From IMG/VR virus record IMGVR_UViG_3300009180_000253, positions 1 to 21,628 of that record: 21,628 bases of DNA. The stretch is one strand, 5' to 3'. The translations under genes were made by a program, and so were the position numbers. The stretch is from a virus. A model generated the notes under the pieces. The model had not been told where the DNA came from, searched no databases, and saw only the letters and a list, made by a program, of their open reading frames with translations. Below are positions 15,421 through 21,403 of this stretch, piece by piece; within the stretch, counting starts at the first letter, position 1; each line of letters begins with the position of its first letter.

Positions 15421-17637
15421 TTAAATTCCTTCAGGTTGTATTTGCGGTTGTTGTTGTGGAGATTCCATTTGTTGCGGTTGTTGCATTTGTTGCGGTTGAT
15501 TTGATTCTAAAATATTTGGTAAATAGTCATGAATCAATTGCGATGGATCAAATTGTGTCTGATCGTATTCGACTGCTGGTGGTTGTTGTACTTCTATTTC
15601 TTCATAAGTCTTTTGAGCAATAGCATTTATTTGCTCTGGCTTCATATTTGCCAAGATTACTTTCAATCGATCTGTTTCTGCTTTAAATGCGTTGATACTA
15701 TCCTGACGCTCATCTTCGTATCGAATTGCTATATGATTCAATGCTTGGATGTCAGCACGTTGTTTCTCAATATCAAGGTAAGATTGTTTCTCATTCAATT
15801 GCTGAGTTAATTCTTGAATTGCTTGTTGTGATGCCTGTAACTGTTGCATCATCATTTGTTCTTGCTCGGATGGTCCAGTGCCTAAAATACTCTGTGGAAT
15901 CCAATTTCTCATACGTTCTTGTAGTTTATCAGCACCAGGGAAATCAGCTGCACCCATGTATAAATCACCAATTACTTGTGATAATGCCGGCTGTGCTACT
16001 AATAACTTGGTCATCGAATCAAATGCTTCAGCTCTCTTCGTATCATAACTCGGACCACACTCTGCCACCACGTCAAACTTACCAACATTCGGATTAAAGA
16101 TGGTTTTAACCTTGGCATCAGCCTCTTCTTCCTTCTGAACAATAGCTTGTTGTGCCTGTGGATCGACCATAATCTGATCTTCAGAACCATCTTCACCTAA
16201 TATTCTGACGATACGTTTTGTATCATAAATCTTAGGAATCAAATCAATAATAATCTTACCGACAAATTGAACAGTATTAGCCTGTGCATCTTGAAAATGG
16301 AAAGTAGCTCTATTGCCCTGTTTAATCCTCTTATCAATTGATACACCAGATAACTCTTGAGATTGTTGTCCAAAGGTCTGTTCATACTGACCAGAGGCCA
16401 TACTCATTTCCATGTTAGCAGTGGCCATCCCTTCGGTATAGACAGTTGCACCAGTTGGTGCTGGAGCTTTACTTGGTGTCGGAACTGGATTTCCTTGCTC
16501 ATCAGCAGAGTTATAAGGCAAATAAGCATGATTCTCTGTGTTCGCAGTAGCCCAGTAATTCTCTAGTCCATTGATTGCTTCGACTGGTGCAAGGTAAGGA
16601 GATTTAGATTGCAGAGCTCCATATTCGAGTGCAGCTGAGGCATTATAGTTGTATGCTCTTTGAGCATCTTTCATATAACGCACAATGCCTTTGCGATCTA
16701 GTCTTTGTTCAATGATTACTTCTTCACCGACTTGACGAGCAATTGGAATATAAGTACCAGGCCAAATACCTTTCTCTAACACCTCTGTGCCACCAATTAA
16801 GTATTTTCTAATGATGTGCTTATCGATACGTCTGCGATCAATACCCTCTCCACCAGTGCGGATAATCTCATTAAAGAGCTTTCTTTCTTCGACAGTAATA
16901 TCTGATTCACGCATGAATTTAACGCTGCCATCATCATTCGTGATGGAGTAAAGCCATTCTTTACGAGTTTCTTTTTCGTAATAAGTTGCCACTTTTACAA
17001 CATCTTTAGTAACCCATTGCTGATTACCATTGCTTGTTGGCACTTTAACATTAGGATATTTACGCTCAAACTCTTTCCTTGGCATATCTTCATAAATAAA
17101 AGCATACTTGGCATCTGAGCCATCACGCTTCTTAATGTGTGGATCTAAATAGACTGAAAGTGCATCTGGAATCTCTTTAATGTAAATCTCTTGATCAAAT
17201 GTTGAATCATCAGCATATTTAGTAATGACTTGCACATAACCAATACCGCCACCGACTTGTTGCTCGGAAGCAATATCGTAGGCCACCTTGGCATTACTTT
17301 TGTATTCAATGTGACGAATAAGGCCTTCATAAATCTGGGCAGCTTCATATGATGCTTCACCATTGGTAGGATGGACCTGAATTGATGGCTTGTTCTCTTT
17401 CATCTGATTAACAATCATTAACCAGTGAGTATGGACTTTATTAATTGTAATCATTGGCTGAGTAGCCATATGTCTACGAGCTTTGACTGAAGGCTCCCAT
17501 TGATCTTGATTATCAGAGTCAGCAAATAAGAAACGCATATCTTCTTTAAATCGTTGACGAGATAATGCTTCCCAGTCTAAACAACTCTTGAAGTTATCTT
17601 GAGCTCTCGCAATAATGTCTTTTTCTTTTTCAGCCAT
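15421..17637 (-). CDS. Portal protein, P22 gp1-like
   Basis: A 738-residue portal, close to P22 gp1 (725). Typical segments: the start with NFKSCLDWEALSRQRFKEDM and RFLFADSDNQDQWE; QPMITINKVHTHWLMIVNQM with the following KENKPSI; VGGGIGYVQVITKY; the wing/clip region RYMKDAQRAYNYNASAALEY; and GVSIDKRIKQGNRATFHFQD. From about residue 585 a long Gln-rich coiled coil is seen (QQLQASQQAIQELTQQLNEK), equivalent to the helical barrel of P22-type portals. The last 45 residues are low-complexity Gln/Pro. The portal forms a dodecameric ring at one vertex, the channel for TerL-driven packaging. It follows terL by ten bases with AAAGGA as ribosome site. Confidence 0.93.
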   Translation of the reverse strand: MAEKEKDIIARAQDNFKSCLDWEALSRQRFKEDMRFLFADSDNQDQWEPSVKARRHMATQPMITINKVHTHWLMIVNQMKENKPSIQVHPTNGEASYEAAQIYEGLIRHIEYKSNAKVAYDIASEQQVGGGIGYVQVITKYADDSTFDQEIYIKEIPDALSVYLDPHIKKRDGSDAKYAFIYEDMPRKEFERKYPNVKVPTSNGNQQWVTKDVVKVATYYEKETRKEWLYSITNDDGSVKFMRESDITVEERKLFNEIIRTGGEGIDRRRIDKHIIRKYLIGGTEVLEKGIWPGTYIPIARQVGEEVIIEQRLDRKGIVRYMKDAQRAYNYNASAALEYGALQSKSPYLAPVEAINGLENYWATANTENHAYLPYNSADEQGNPVPTPSKAPAPTGATVYTEGMATANMEMSMASGQYEQTFGQQSQELSGVSIDKRIKQGNRATFHFQDAQANTVQFVGKIIIDLIPKIYDTKRIVRILGEDGSEDQIMVDPQAQQAIVQKEEEADAKVKTIFNPNVGKFDVVAECGPSYDTKRAEAFDSMTKLLVAQPALSQVIGDLYMGAADFPGADKLQERMRNWIPQSILGTGPSEQEQMMMQQLQASQQAIQELTQQLNEKQSYLDIEKQRADIQALNHIAIRYEDERQDSINAFKAETDRLKVILANMKPEQINAIAQKTYEEIEVQQPPAVEYDQTQFDPSQLIHDYLPNILESNQPQQMQQPQQMESPQQQPQIQPEGI
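15466..15498 (-). repeat. Short direct repeat in the portal C-terminal Gln/Pro tail
   Basis: The 15-base sequence CATTTGTTGCGGTTG (plus strand) occurs at 15466-15480 and again at 15484-15498, a period of 18 bases. It encodes alternating QPQQM units in the last residues of the portal protein. The repeat keeps the frame, so copy-number change would lengthen or shorten the tail without disrupting the gene. Confidence 0.8.
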
Positions 17638-17647
17638 AAATTATCCT

Positions 17648-19003
17648 TTACATCCACGATCCACCATAGTTACCATTCCTAGTAAGCATTGGAGGTTTCT
17701 TTGGTATTGTTAATTTCTTTTCTGCTCGATCTCGAACCATGCCAGGGAACAACTCAGTCAATACCCATATCCACGCATCCACTCGGTTTGGAGAAGCATT
17801 ACCAATATATCCCTGCGTAGAAAATCCAGCCATCTCATCCTCTAGCTCAATAAACCTTCCACAATGCCTAATTTTACCTTGTTCGTAAAGAAGAGAAAAG
17901 GGTTCAGCTCGCACTACTTTACCACGAGAGGCACTAACTGCCTTGTATGGTGTCCGAGGCCTTGCAGTCTGGATGACCTGTTCGACCATTGCACCACCAA
18001 AGTTTGATTCAGCCAATACAAGATCAGCCTTGTGTCTGTCAAATGCAGAGGCAGCCACCTTACCCCAAGTAGCCGGTCCAGCTTTAATTGTGCAATCTTC
18101 TAGTAAGTACGCATTGCCATCAGTACCCAAAGCACCCACAACAATCCCAATGGCATCATTATCAGCATTGTCAGTATCACCACTGCCACTTGGATCAACT
18201 CCGACAAGTACACGCACAAAATCCGGTAATCGTTCATCTTCCACTCGCCACTTGTCAATATCTTCTTCTTTAAATAACTGATTAGGATTGGCATCGGCAA
18301 ACTCTCCTTCAAGAAATCGTTTTCTTAACCTAGCACTAAGATTTTTGAGCGTATCCAAATAGCCAGATGATAGATTTTCTTTGTTATCAGTGGGATTAAT
18401 TTGAAAATTAACATAATCCTGTTCGTTACCAATCGGATTCTTTGTTTCAGGGTCTCTGTGTTGTATGAATAGTGCATAAGTCCAGTGATTTTTGTTAGGT
18501 GGATTACAGTCAAAATACATTCTTGGTTTAAGTAATGTTGGGTTCTTTCCTTCAATAACTTGTTCAACTTTCTGTGCAAGTCTGGTGATGGCAATCCCTA
18601 CAGAATTATAAGGTATCTGACTACATTCGTTCAAGTAGATGGTAACAAACTCCATACCTAGAATCTTCTCAGTTCGCTCTTTGTCATCGAGTCCACCAAA
18701 CCATATCTCTGATCCATTAGGCAACGTGATAAACCAATCAGTCTTATTGATGTTGTATTTAACACTAGGAAAGGAGAGCTCCATCACCTTTGGAAAAGTA
18801 TCATACACAATGGAGTTTTTAACCTGGTTGAATCGGAATCGGAGAATGGCATGACGTGATTTAGGAGCTTTGAGTGCTCGAACTATAATCTGCCGGACTA
18901 ATAAAAATGTCTTACCTGATCTTGATCCACCAAATAACATGGCATAGGTTGCATCGCCATTAATGATATTGAGAGCCTCTACTTGTTTAGTATGAAGTTT
19001 CAC
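17648..19003 (-). CDS. terL: Terminase large subunit (ATPase and nuclease)
   Basis: A 451-residue packaging motor. Walker A is GGSRSGKT at residues 25-32. The Walker B-like strand is FVTIYLNE at 119-126, with Asn before the catalytic Glu126, as in many Terminase_3/6-type proteins. The coupling motif is YFDCNPP at 163-169. The nuclease domain shows VGVDPSGSG with Asp270, DLVLAESNFGG with Glu332, and NRVDAWIWVLTELF with Asp409, the expected three metal-binding acids. The start is GTG at 19003, overlapping the TerS stop as GTGA; the next in-frame ATG would remove residues just before Walker A. Together with TerS it cuts concatemeric DNA and pumps it into the procapsid through the portal. Length and motifs indicate a full, intact protein. 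Confidence 0.95.
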   Translation of the reverse strand: MKLHTKQVEALNIINGDATYAMLFGGSRSGKTFLLVRQIIVRALKAPKSRHAILRFRFNQVKNSIVYDTFPKVMELSFPSVKYNINKTDWFITLPNGSEIWFGGLDDKERTEKILGMEFVTIYLNECSQIPYNSVGIAITRLAQKVEQVIEGKNPTLLKPRMYFDCNPPNKNHWTYALFIQHRDPETKNPIGNEQDYVNFQINPTDNKENLSSGYLDTLKNLSARLRKRFLEGEFADANPNQLFKEEDIDKWRVEDERLPDFVRVLVGVDPSGSGDTDNADNDAIGIVVGALGTDGNAYLLEDCTIKAGPATWGKVAASAFDRHKADLVLAESNFGGAMVEQVIQTARPRTPYKAVSASRGKVVRAEPFSLLYEQGKIRHCGRFIELEDEMAGFSTQGYIGNASPNRVDAWIWVLTELFPGMVRDRAEKKLTIPKKPPMLTRNGNYGGSWM

Positions 19004-19335
19004 GCCTGTTCATCTTGGGGTAATAATTGAATCGTTAATGCCGAACCATCAGCACCTGATAACTCTTGTTTAACTGTTTCGGACCATTTCATCTGTGCCT
19101 TAGTCCACCAGATCATCGCAGTGGTATCACCTGACTGTGCTTTATTGAATAAAGTATCCGCAATCTGCGTACTGGCTTCAGCCTTTCCTAAGACTAACTC
19201 GACTTCATAATGTTTGCACAATGTTTTAATGTCAATACCACCAAGCAATGCACAAATTTGAGCTTGAGGCAGTCCAAGGCCAGAGGTTCTTTTTACTATG
19301 GCTCTTGTTGCTTCAGTTGGCTCGTGTTTTCTCAT
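19000..19335 (-). CDS. terS: Terminase small subunit
   Basis: A 111-residue protein immediately before terL. The first 45 residues are a helix-turn-helix DNA-binding domain: EPTEATRAIVKRTSGLGLPQ, then AQICALLGGIDIKTLCKHYE. It is followed by a helical oligomerisation region (GKAEASTQIADTLFNKAQSG, then DTTAMIWWTKAQMKWSE) and a short C-terminal tail. The pattern 'IA-x-x-LG-I-x-x-x-TL-x-x-H-x-x-x-EL...A...L...A-x-SGD-x-x-A-x-x-x-W-x-K' is one I know from phage small terminases. It recognises the packaging site and recruits TerL. Shine-Dalgarno is weak (AAAAGA close to the ATG), although it is the first gene after a 95-base gap. In P22 the pac site is inside the corresponding gene; no such site can be identified here by eye. 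Confidence 0.88.
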   Translation of the reverse strand: MRKHEPTEATRAIVKRTSGLGLPQAQICALLGGIDIKTLCKHYEVELVLGKAEASTQIADTLFNKAQSGDTTAMIWWTKAQMKWSETVKQELSGADGSALTIQLLPQDEQA

Positions 19336-19430
19336 TCTTTTATTGTAAGGAAATAATTAATAATTTATTTTTAAAATAAGTAAATAAATCAATTGTTTAT
19401 TAAATATACTTAAATCCTTTTATGAAGAAT
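19336..19430 (-). promoter_or_regulatory. AT-rich gap before terS, possible late-promoter region
   Basis: Ninety-five bases made almost only of A and T, with a perfect 7+1+7 palindrome (TTATTTT-A-AAAATAA, 19365-19379) and a TACAAT hexamer at 19342-19347 that lacks a matching -35. TTGATT at 19388-19393 has no good -10 at normal spacing. An unused Shine-Dalgarno-like AAAGGA is at 19415-19420. It is the likely place for a late promoter or a packaging-related bend, but the sequence does not prove this. Confidence 0.35.
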
Positions 19431-19592
19431 TTAAACTGTAATTTCTTTTTCTAATTCTAACTCTATTTTGCTTGATAAATTAAGTAGTTTTTGAGTTAAT
19501 AACTCACCTCTTTGAATCTCTAATCGATTACTAGGAACAATCTTGCTAATCTGTACCCAAGTTAAATAAAATTCTTTTAGATTTTCTTCCAT
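19431..19592 (-). CDS. 53-residue hypothetical protein
   Basis: Started at the ATG at 19592, the frame codes MEENLKEFYLTWVQISKIVP, then SNRLEIQRGELLTQKLLNLSSKIELELEKEITV. The ATG overlaps the stop of the upstream gene as TAATG and has GGA eight bases before it, so I prefer this to a longer version beginning at 19676, which would overlap the upstream gene by 85 bases. The protein is mainly helical, with heptad-like Leu spacing from residue 25 on that could form a coiled coil. I do not recognise a family. It is the last gene before terS, so it is made with the preceding small genes. Confidence 0.55.
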   Translation of the reverse strand: MEENLKEFYLTWVQISKIVPSNRLEIQRGELLTQKLLNLSSKIELELEKEITV

Positions 19593-19864
19593 TAACAATT
19601 CCAATTCTTCAATGAGGCTTTGGCTCTTCCAGCCGGACCTTTTGCTTTCTTTACTACACCCGTCATCCTCGCACAAAATGATTCTTTTCTTGCTTCATCT
19701 TTCTTTGTCTTTGGATTCGGAGCTGGAGGCTTTAAATCAGATCCATTCTTCGCATTGTATTCAGCTCTGCCTTTTGCAGTCATACCAGCACCTTTATCGG
19801 TTGGGTTATAAGTCTTACCCTTACCGACTGTTTTATGCGGAATTGCTTTATCGTGCTTCTTCAT
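19592..19864 (-). CDS. Small basic phage protein, DUF6321-like
   Basis: A 90-residue, lysine-rich protein. The pattern TDKGAGMTAKGRAEYNAKNG, followed by SDLKPPAP, ESFCARMTGV and the C-terminal KNWNC, matches a family of small phage proteins I recall as DUF6321 ('GLTAKGR...YN...TGSNLKAP...RKSFCARM-x-GV...ALRKWNC'). Function is unknown. Two conserved Cys (in SFCARM and at the C-terminus) and the strong positive charge suggest nucleic-acid or protein binding, but this is inference. The ATG overlaps the stop of the upstream tiny gene as ATGA; the stop overlaps the next start as TAATG. No membrane segment. Confidence 0.75.
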   Translation of the reverse strand: MKKHDKAIPHKTVGKGKTYNPTDKGAGMTAKGRAEYNAKNGSDLKPPAPNPKTKKDEARKESFCARMTGVVKKAKGPAGRAKASLKNWNC

Positions 19865-20022
19865 TTCTTTTTCGCAGTCTTAGCAGCTTGTTTAAATGCT
19901 TCAGCTGTTGGAGCACCTTTAGTGCCTGGCTTCCGCATCTTTTCTACTTTCTTTCCTTCAGCTTTCTCTTCTGCTATACGTTTTCTTTTAGCATCAATGT
20001 TGGCATAAAGTCCATTTTTCAT
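19861..20022 (-). CDS. 53-residue basic phage protein (GLYANI family)
   Basis: ATG at 20022, TGA at 19861-19863. The product is MKNGLYANIDAKRKRIAEEK, then AEGKKVEKMRKPGTKGAPTAEAFKQAAKTAKKK. The combination GLYANI-x-AKR-x-RIA...KMRKPG-x-KGAPT...F-x-x-AAKTAKK is a pattern I recognise from many phage genomes, where it is a hypothetical protein near the terminase genes. It is very basic and probably partly unstructured. Both ends overlap neighbours by ATGA, so translation is coupled to the genes on each side. Function is not known; DNA or virion binding is only a guess from its charge. Confidence 0.75.
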   Translation of the reverse strand: MKNGLYANIDAKRKRIAEEKAEGKKVEKMRKPGTKGAPTAEAFKQAAKTAKKK

Positions 20023-20159
20023 TTTTTCTTTTTCTTTCCAGCTTCACGCTTTTCAGAATAAGCAATAGCAAGACTTTGTTTTAAAGGCTTGCCACTCTTT
20101 AACTCAGCCTTCACATTCTTTTCAAAGGCTTCTTTGCTTTTAGATTTAACTAAAGGCAT
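20019..20159 (-). CDS. 46-residue basic phage protein (MPLVKSKS family)
   Basis: ATG at 20159, TGA at 20019-20021. The product is MPLVKSKSKEAFEKNVKAEL, then KSGKPLKQSLAIAYSEKREAGKKKKK. The pattern MPLV-K-x-KS-K-x-AF-x-x-NV...GKP-x-x-Q-x-LAIAYS-x-x-R is one that recurs in phage genomes as a small uncharacterised protein. It lies two bases after the stop of the beta-rich protein upstream and overlaps the next gene as ATGA. A lysine-rich C-terminus suggests interaction with DNA or RNA. The Shine-Dalgarno is weak (AAAG), so translation may depend on ribosomes finishing the previous gene. Confidence 0.72.
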   Translation of the reverse strand: MPLVKSKSKEAFEKNVKAELKSGKPLKQSLAIAYSEKREAGKKKKK

Positions 20160-20161
20160 CT

Positions 20162-20557
20162 TTATAGTGCATGAATAATTGCAATATTCAACTTAACAGC
20201 TTCAGATAATGGCCCAGCTGATACGTTGTATAAACTGATTACTGCTGATCCAGCTGCGATAGTTGATACGAATGCTGTATAAGTACCGGCTGTTGCGTTA
20301 CCACCTGATACGTTTACCATTAAAGTATCTCTGGCTGAGATGAGTGAATTGTTTAAAGTGAATGAAGCAATTGCTCCAGCAGCCAAAGAAGCATTGTTCA
20401 TTGTTACGTGAACATTACTAAAGTTGGATGTAACTCCTGTTGGTTTGCTAGTTGCCTGAGTTACTGTACCTTGTGCTGCTTTGCTATAACCAAGTTCTTG
20501 GTCAGCATAGCACGTTAAAAATACTGGGGTATCGACTGCAACGCCTGTAAATGCCAT
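20162..20557 (-). CDS. Beta-rich probable virion protein
   Basis: A 131-residue protein without Arg-rich, membrane or signal regions, dominated by Ala, Thr, Ser, Val and Asn. It begins MAFTGVAVDTPVFLTCYADQ, then has VTSNFSNVHVTMNNASLAAG, AIASFTLNNSLISARDTLMV and ends AGPLSEAVKLNIAIIHAL. The repeating blocks ('SLAAGAIASFTLNN', 'DTLMVNVSGG-x-AGTY', 'AGSAVISLYNVSAGPLSEA') suggest a compact beta-sandwich. I recall this pattern ('AAGA-x-x-SFTV-N-N...GG-x-AG-x-Y...G-x-x-x-x-x-x-x-N-x-SGGALSEA') in phage hypothetical proteins close to head genes. A decoration or head-fibre role is possible but unproven. Good Shine-Dalgarno (AAGGAAG) and clean two-base spacing to the previous gene. Confidence 0.72.
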   Translation of the reverse strand: MAFTGVAVDTPVFLTCYADQELGYSKAAQGTVTQATSKPTGVTSNFSNVHVTMNNASLAAGAIASFTLNNSLISARDTLMVNVSGGNATAGTYTAFVSTIAAGSAVISLYNVSAGPLSEAVKLNIAIIHAL

Positions 20558-20559
20558 GA

Positions 20560-20772
20560 TTATCTTCCTTTAATTTTTTCTAAAGTTTTAATTTGAGCGG
20601 CAGCGTATTTCTTGACTGCCATCATTCTTTTTCGATCTGATTCAAGTTCTTTAGCTCTGGTGAGGCAAGCTAAATCTTCCCTTGCTTGCCAATTAGAAAC
20701 CTCGTCATTCTGTTCCTTAACGACTGTTCCCAGCTTCATTAATGAATTGGATGGAGTTTTCCTCGTAGCCAT
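20560..20772 (-). CDS. 70-residue charged helical hypothetical protein
   Basis: The product begins MATRKTPSNSLMKLGTVVKE and continues with QNDEVSNWQAREDLACLTRA, then KELESDRKRMMAVKKYAAAQIKTLEKIKGR. It is highly charged and predicted to be almost fully helical after residue 10; heptad spacing at the end suggests a coiled coil. I do not recognise a named family, though small phage proteins with a 'LxTLxRAEEIxxDxxxMxxVK' pattern are familiar from similar positions. The start overlaps the upstream stop as TAATG. Nothing in it indicates an enzyme. Confidence 0.65.
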   Translation of the reverse strand: MATRKTPSNSLMKLGTVVKEQNDEVSNWQAREDLACLTRAKELESDRKRMMAVKKYAAAQIKTLEKIKGR

Positions 20773-21035
20773 TACTTGCCTTTGTTGCCAGAAGAAATAT
20801 TCGTTTCCTTCGGCATTGGCACACCATTGACACGAACTGGTTCAGCTTTAGGACCAGCTGGAGCTTGAATCATTGGCTTTGTGCCAAATCTGCAATTACT
20901 TGCATAATCAACAGCAGCTTGAATATTACCAGCGTCTGGCAAACCAGAAGAACCTTTTTTGTTTTTTTCAGCAGTAGTTTGATAAGCCATTCTTTTTGAT
21001 GAATCGCTCATACCTTTAACGTCATAATCTTTCAT
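20772..21035 (-). CDS. 87-residue hypothetical protein
   Basis: The product begins MKDYDVKGMSDSSKRMAYQT and includes SSGLPDAGNIQAAVDYASNC, GTKPMIQAPAGPKAEPVRVN and a Lys/Gly-rich end. It is polar, Pro/Gly-rich in its second half and probably flexible. I recognise no family. A strong AAAGGAAAA ribosome site is 4-12 bases upstream, and the gene follows a 39-base gap that contains a 15-base palindrome. The end overlaps the next start as TAATG. Based on the context it belongs to the packaging/virion operon. Confidence 0.65.
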   Translation of the reverse strand: MKDYDVKGMSDSSKRMAYQTTAEKNKKGSSGLPDAGNIQAAVDYASNCRFGTKPMIQAPAGPKAEPVRVNGVPMPKETNISSGNKGK

Positions 21036-21056
21036 TTTATTTTCCTTTGCAAAGAA

Positions 21057-21071
21057 ATCTCAACATGAGAT
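21057..21071. promoter_or_regulatory. Perfect short palindrome between two genes
   Basis: ATCTCA-ACA-TGAGAT, six bases each side of a three-base centre. It sits in a 39-base gap between the nuclease stop and the next ribosome site. In minus-strand RNA it forms a 6-bp hairpin followed by UUCUUU, a weak terminator-like arrangement; as DNA it could be a small operator. Neither is proven. Confidence 0.35.
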
Positions 21072-21074
21072 GAC

Positions 21075-21356
21075 TTATTTTAACATATTTGCTAGTTTGT
21101 GAACACCATCTATCGAATCAATCCTTACTACTGGCCCGCCCTTCCAATTACGCATAAACTCACTTTGAGCCTCAGTAAATTTAGCCTTTTCACTCGATTT
21201 AATCTCAACAAGAATAGTATGAGTGTTACCAATTCCCACCATAATGTCCGGAAACCCTCTACCAACATGAGAAGTAATATACACATTAAAACCTAATTTT
21301 CTAAATTCTTCAACAATTTCATTTTGGTTTTTATCTACTCTTTTAGCGTATGTCAT
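21075..21356 (-). CDS. Small PD-(D/E)XK / VRR-NUC-type nuclease
   Basis: A 93-residue protein with the core of the restriction-nuclease fold. RGFPDIMVG gives the catalytic Asp37 after a G-x-PD signature; ILVEIKSS gives Glu51 and Lys53 of the E-x-K motif; KFTEAQSEF provides the usual downstream Gln64. The N-terminal helix (NEIVEEFRKLGFNVYITSHV) is the expected first helix carrying a conserved Glu. This compact form is typical of single-domain VRR-NUC or Holliday-junction-resolvase-like phage proteins that act on branched DNA. It is the first gene of the leftward operon, next to the divergent region. A role in resolving branched DNA before packaging is reasonable from its place ahead of the terminase genes. 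There is no clear Shine-Dalgarno. Confidence 0.85.
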   Translation of the reverse strand: MTYAKRVDKNQNEIVEEFRKLGFNVYITSHVGRGFPDIMVGIGNTHTILVEIKSSEKAKFTEAQSEFMRNWKGGPVVRIDSIDGVHKLANMLK

Positions 21357-21403
21357 TGTATATTAATAAATTTGTGTTATAAATCGCTATTATAGGGGTA
21401 AAT
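21357..21403. promoter_or_regulatory. Divergent promoter region
   Basis: This 47-base gap separates the leftward nuclease gene from the rightward gene. On the minus strand it contains a perfect TATAAT at 21389-21394; the expected -35 would be inside the rightward gene and is poor (GATGAA). On the plus strand TATAAA (21378-21383) follows a weak TTGTAT (21356-21361) by 16 bases. AGGGG lies just before the plus-strand ATG. The region must start transcription both ways, perhaps with an activator. Confidence 0.5.

Noticed and set aside
15529-16097. Plus-strand open frames of 93 and 123 codons opposite the portal gene
   Set aside because: They are antisense to a clear portal coding region, Leu/Ser/Cys-biased as expected for shadows of Gln/Glu-rich codons, and lack ribosome sites.
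19342-19347. TACAAT directly before terS as a -10 box
   Set aside because: No -35 at 16-18 bases, and transcription would start at or inside the start codon.
19593-19676. Longer version of the 53-residue gene, starting at 19676
   Set aside because: It would overlap the DUF6321-like gene by 85 bases, while the inner ATG forms a TAATG junction like those of neighbouring genes.
19612-20061. Plus-strand open frame of 149 codons
   Set aside because: It lies opposite three tightly coupled small genes that match known phage protein patterns; its Phe/Ser/Leu-rich product is the antisense of Lys/Glu-rich genes.
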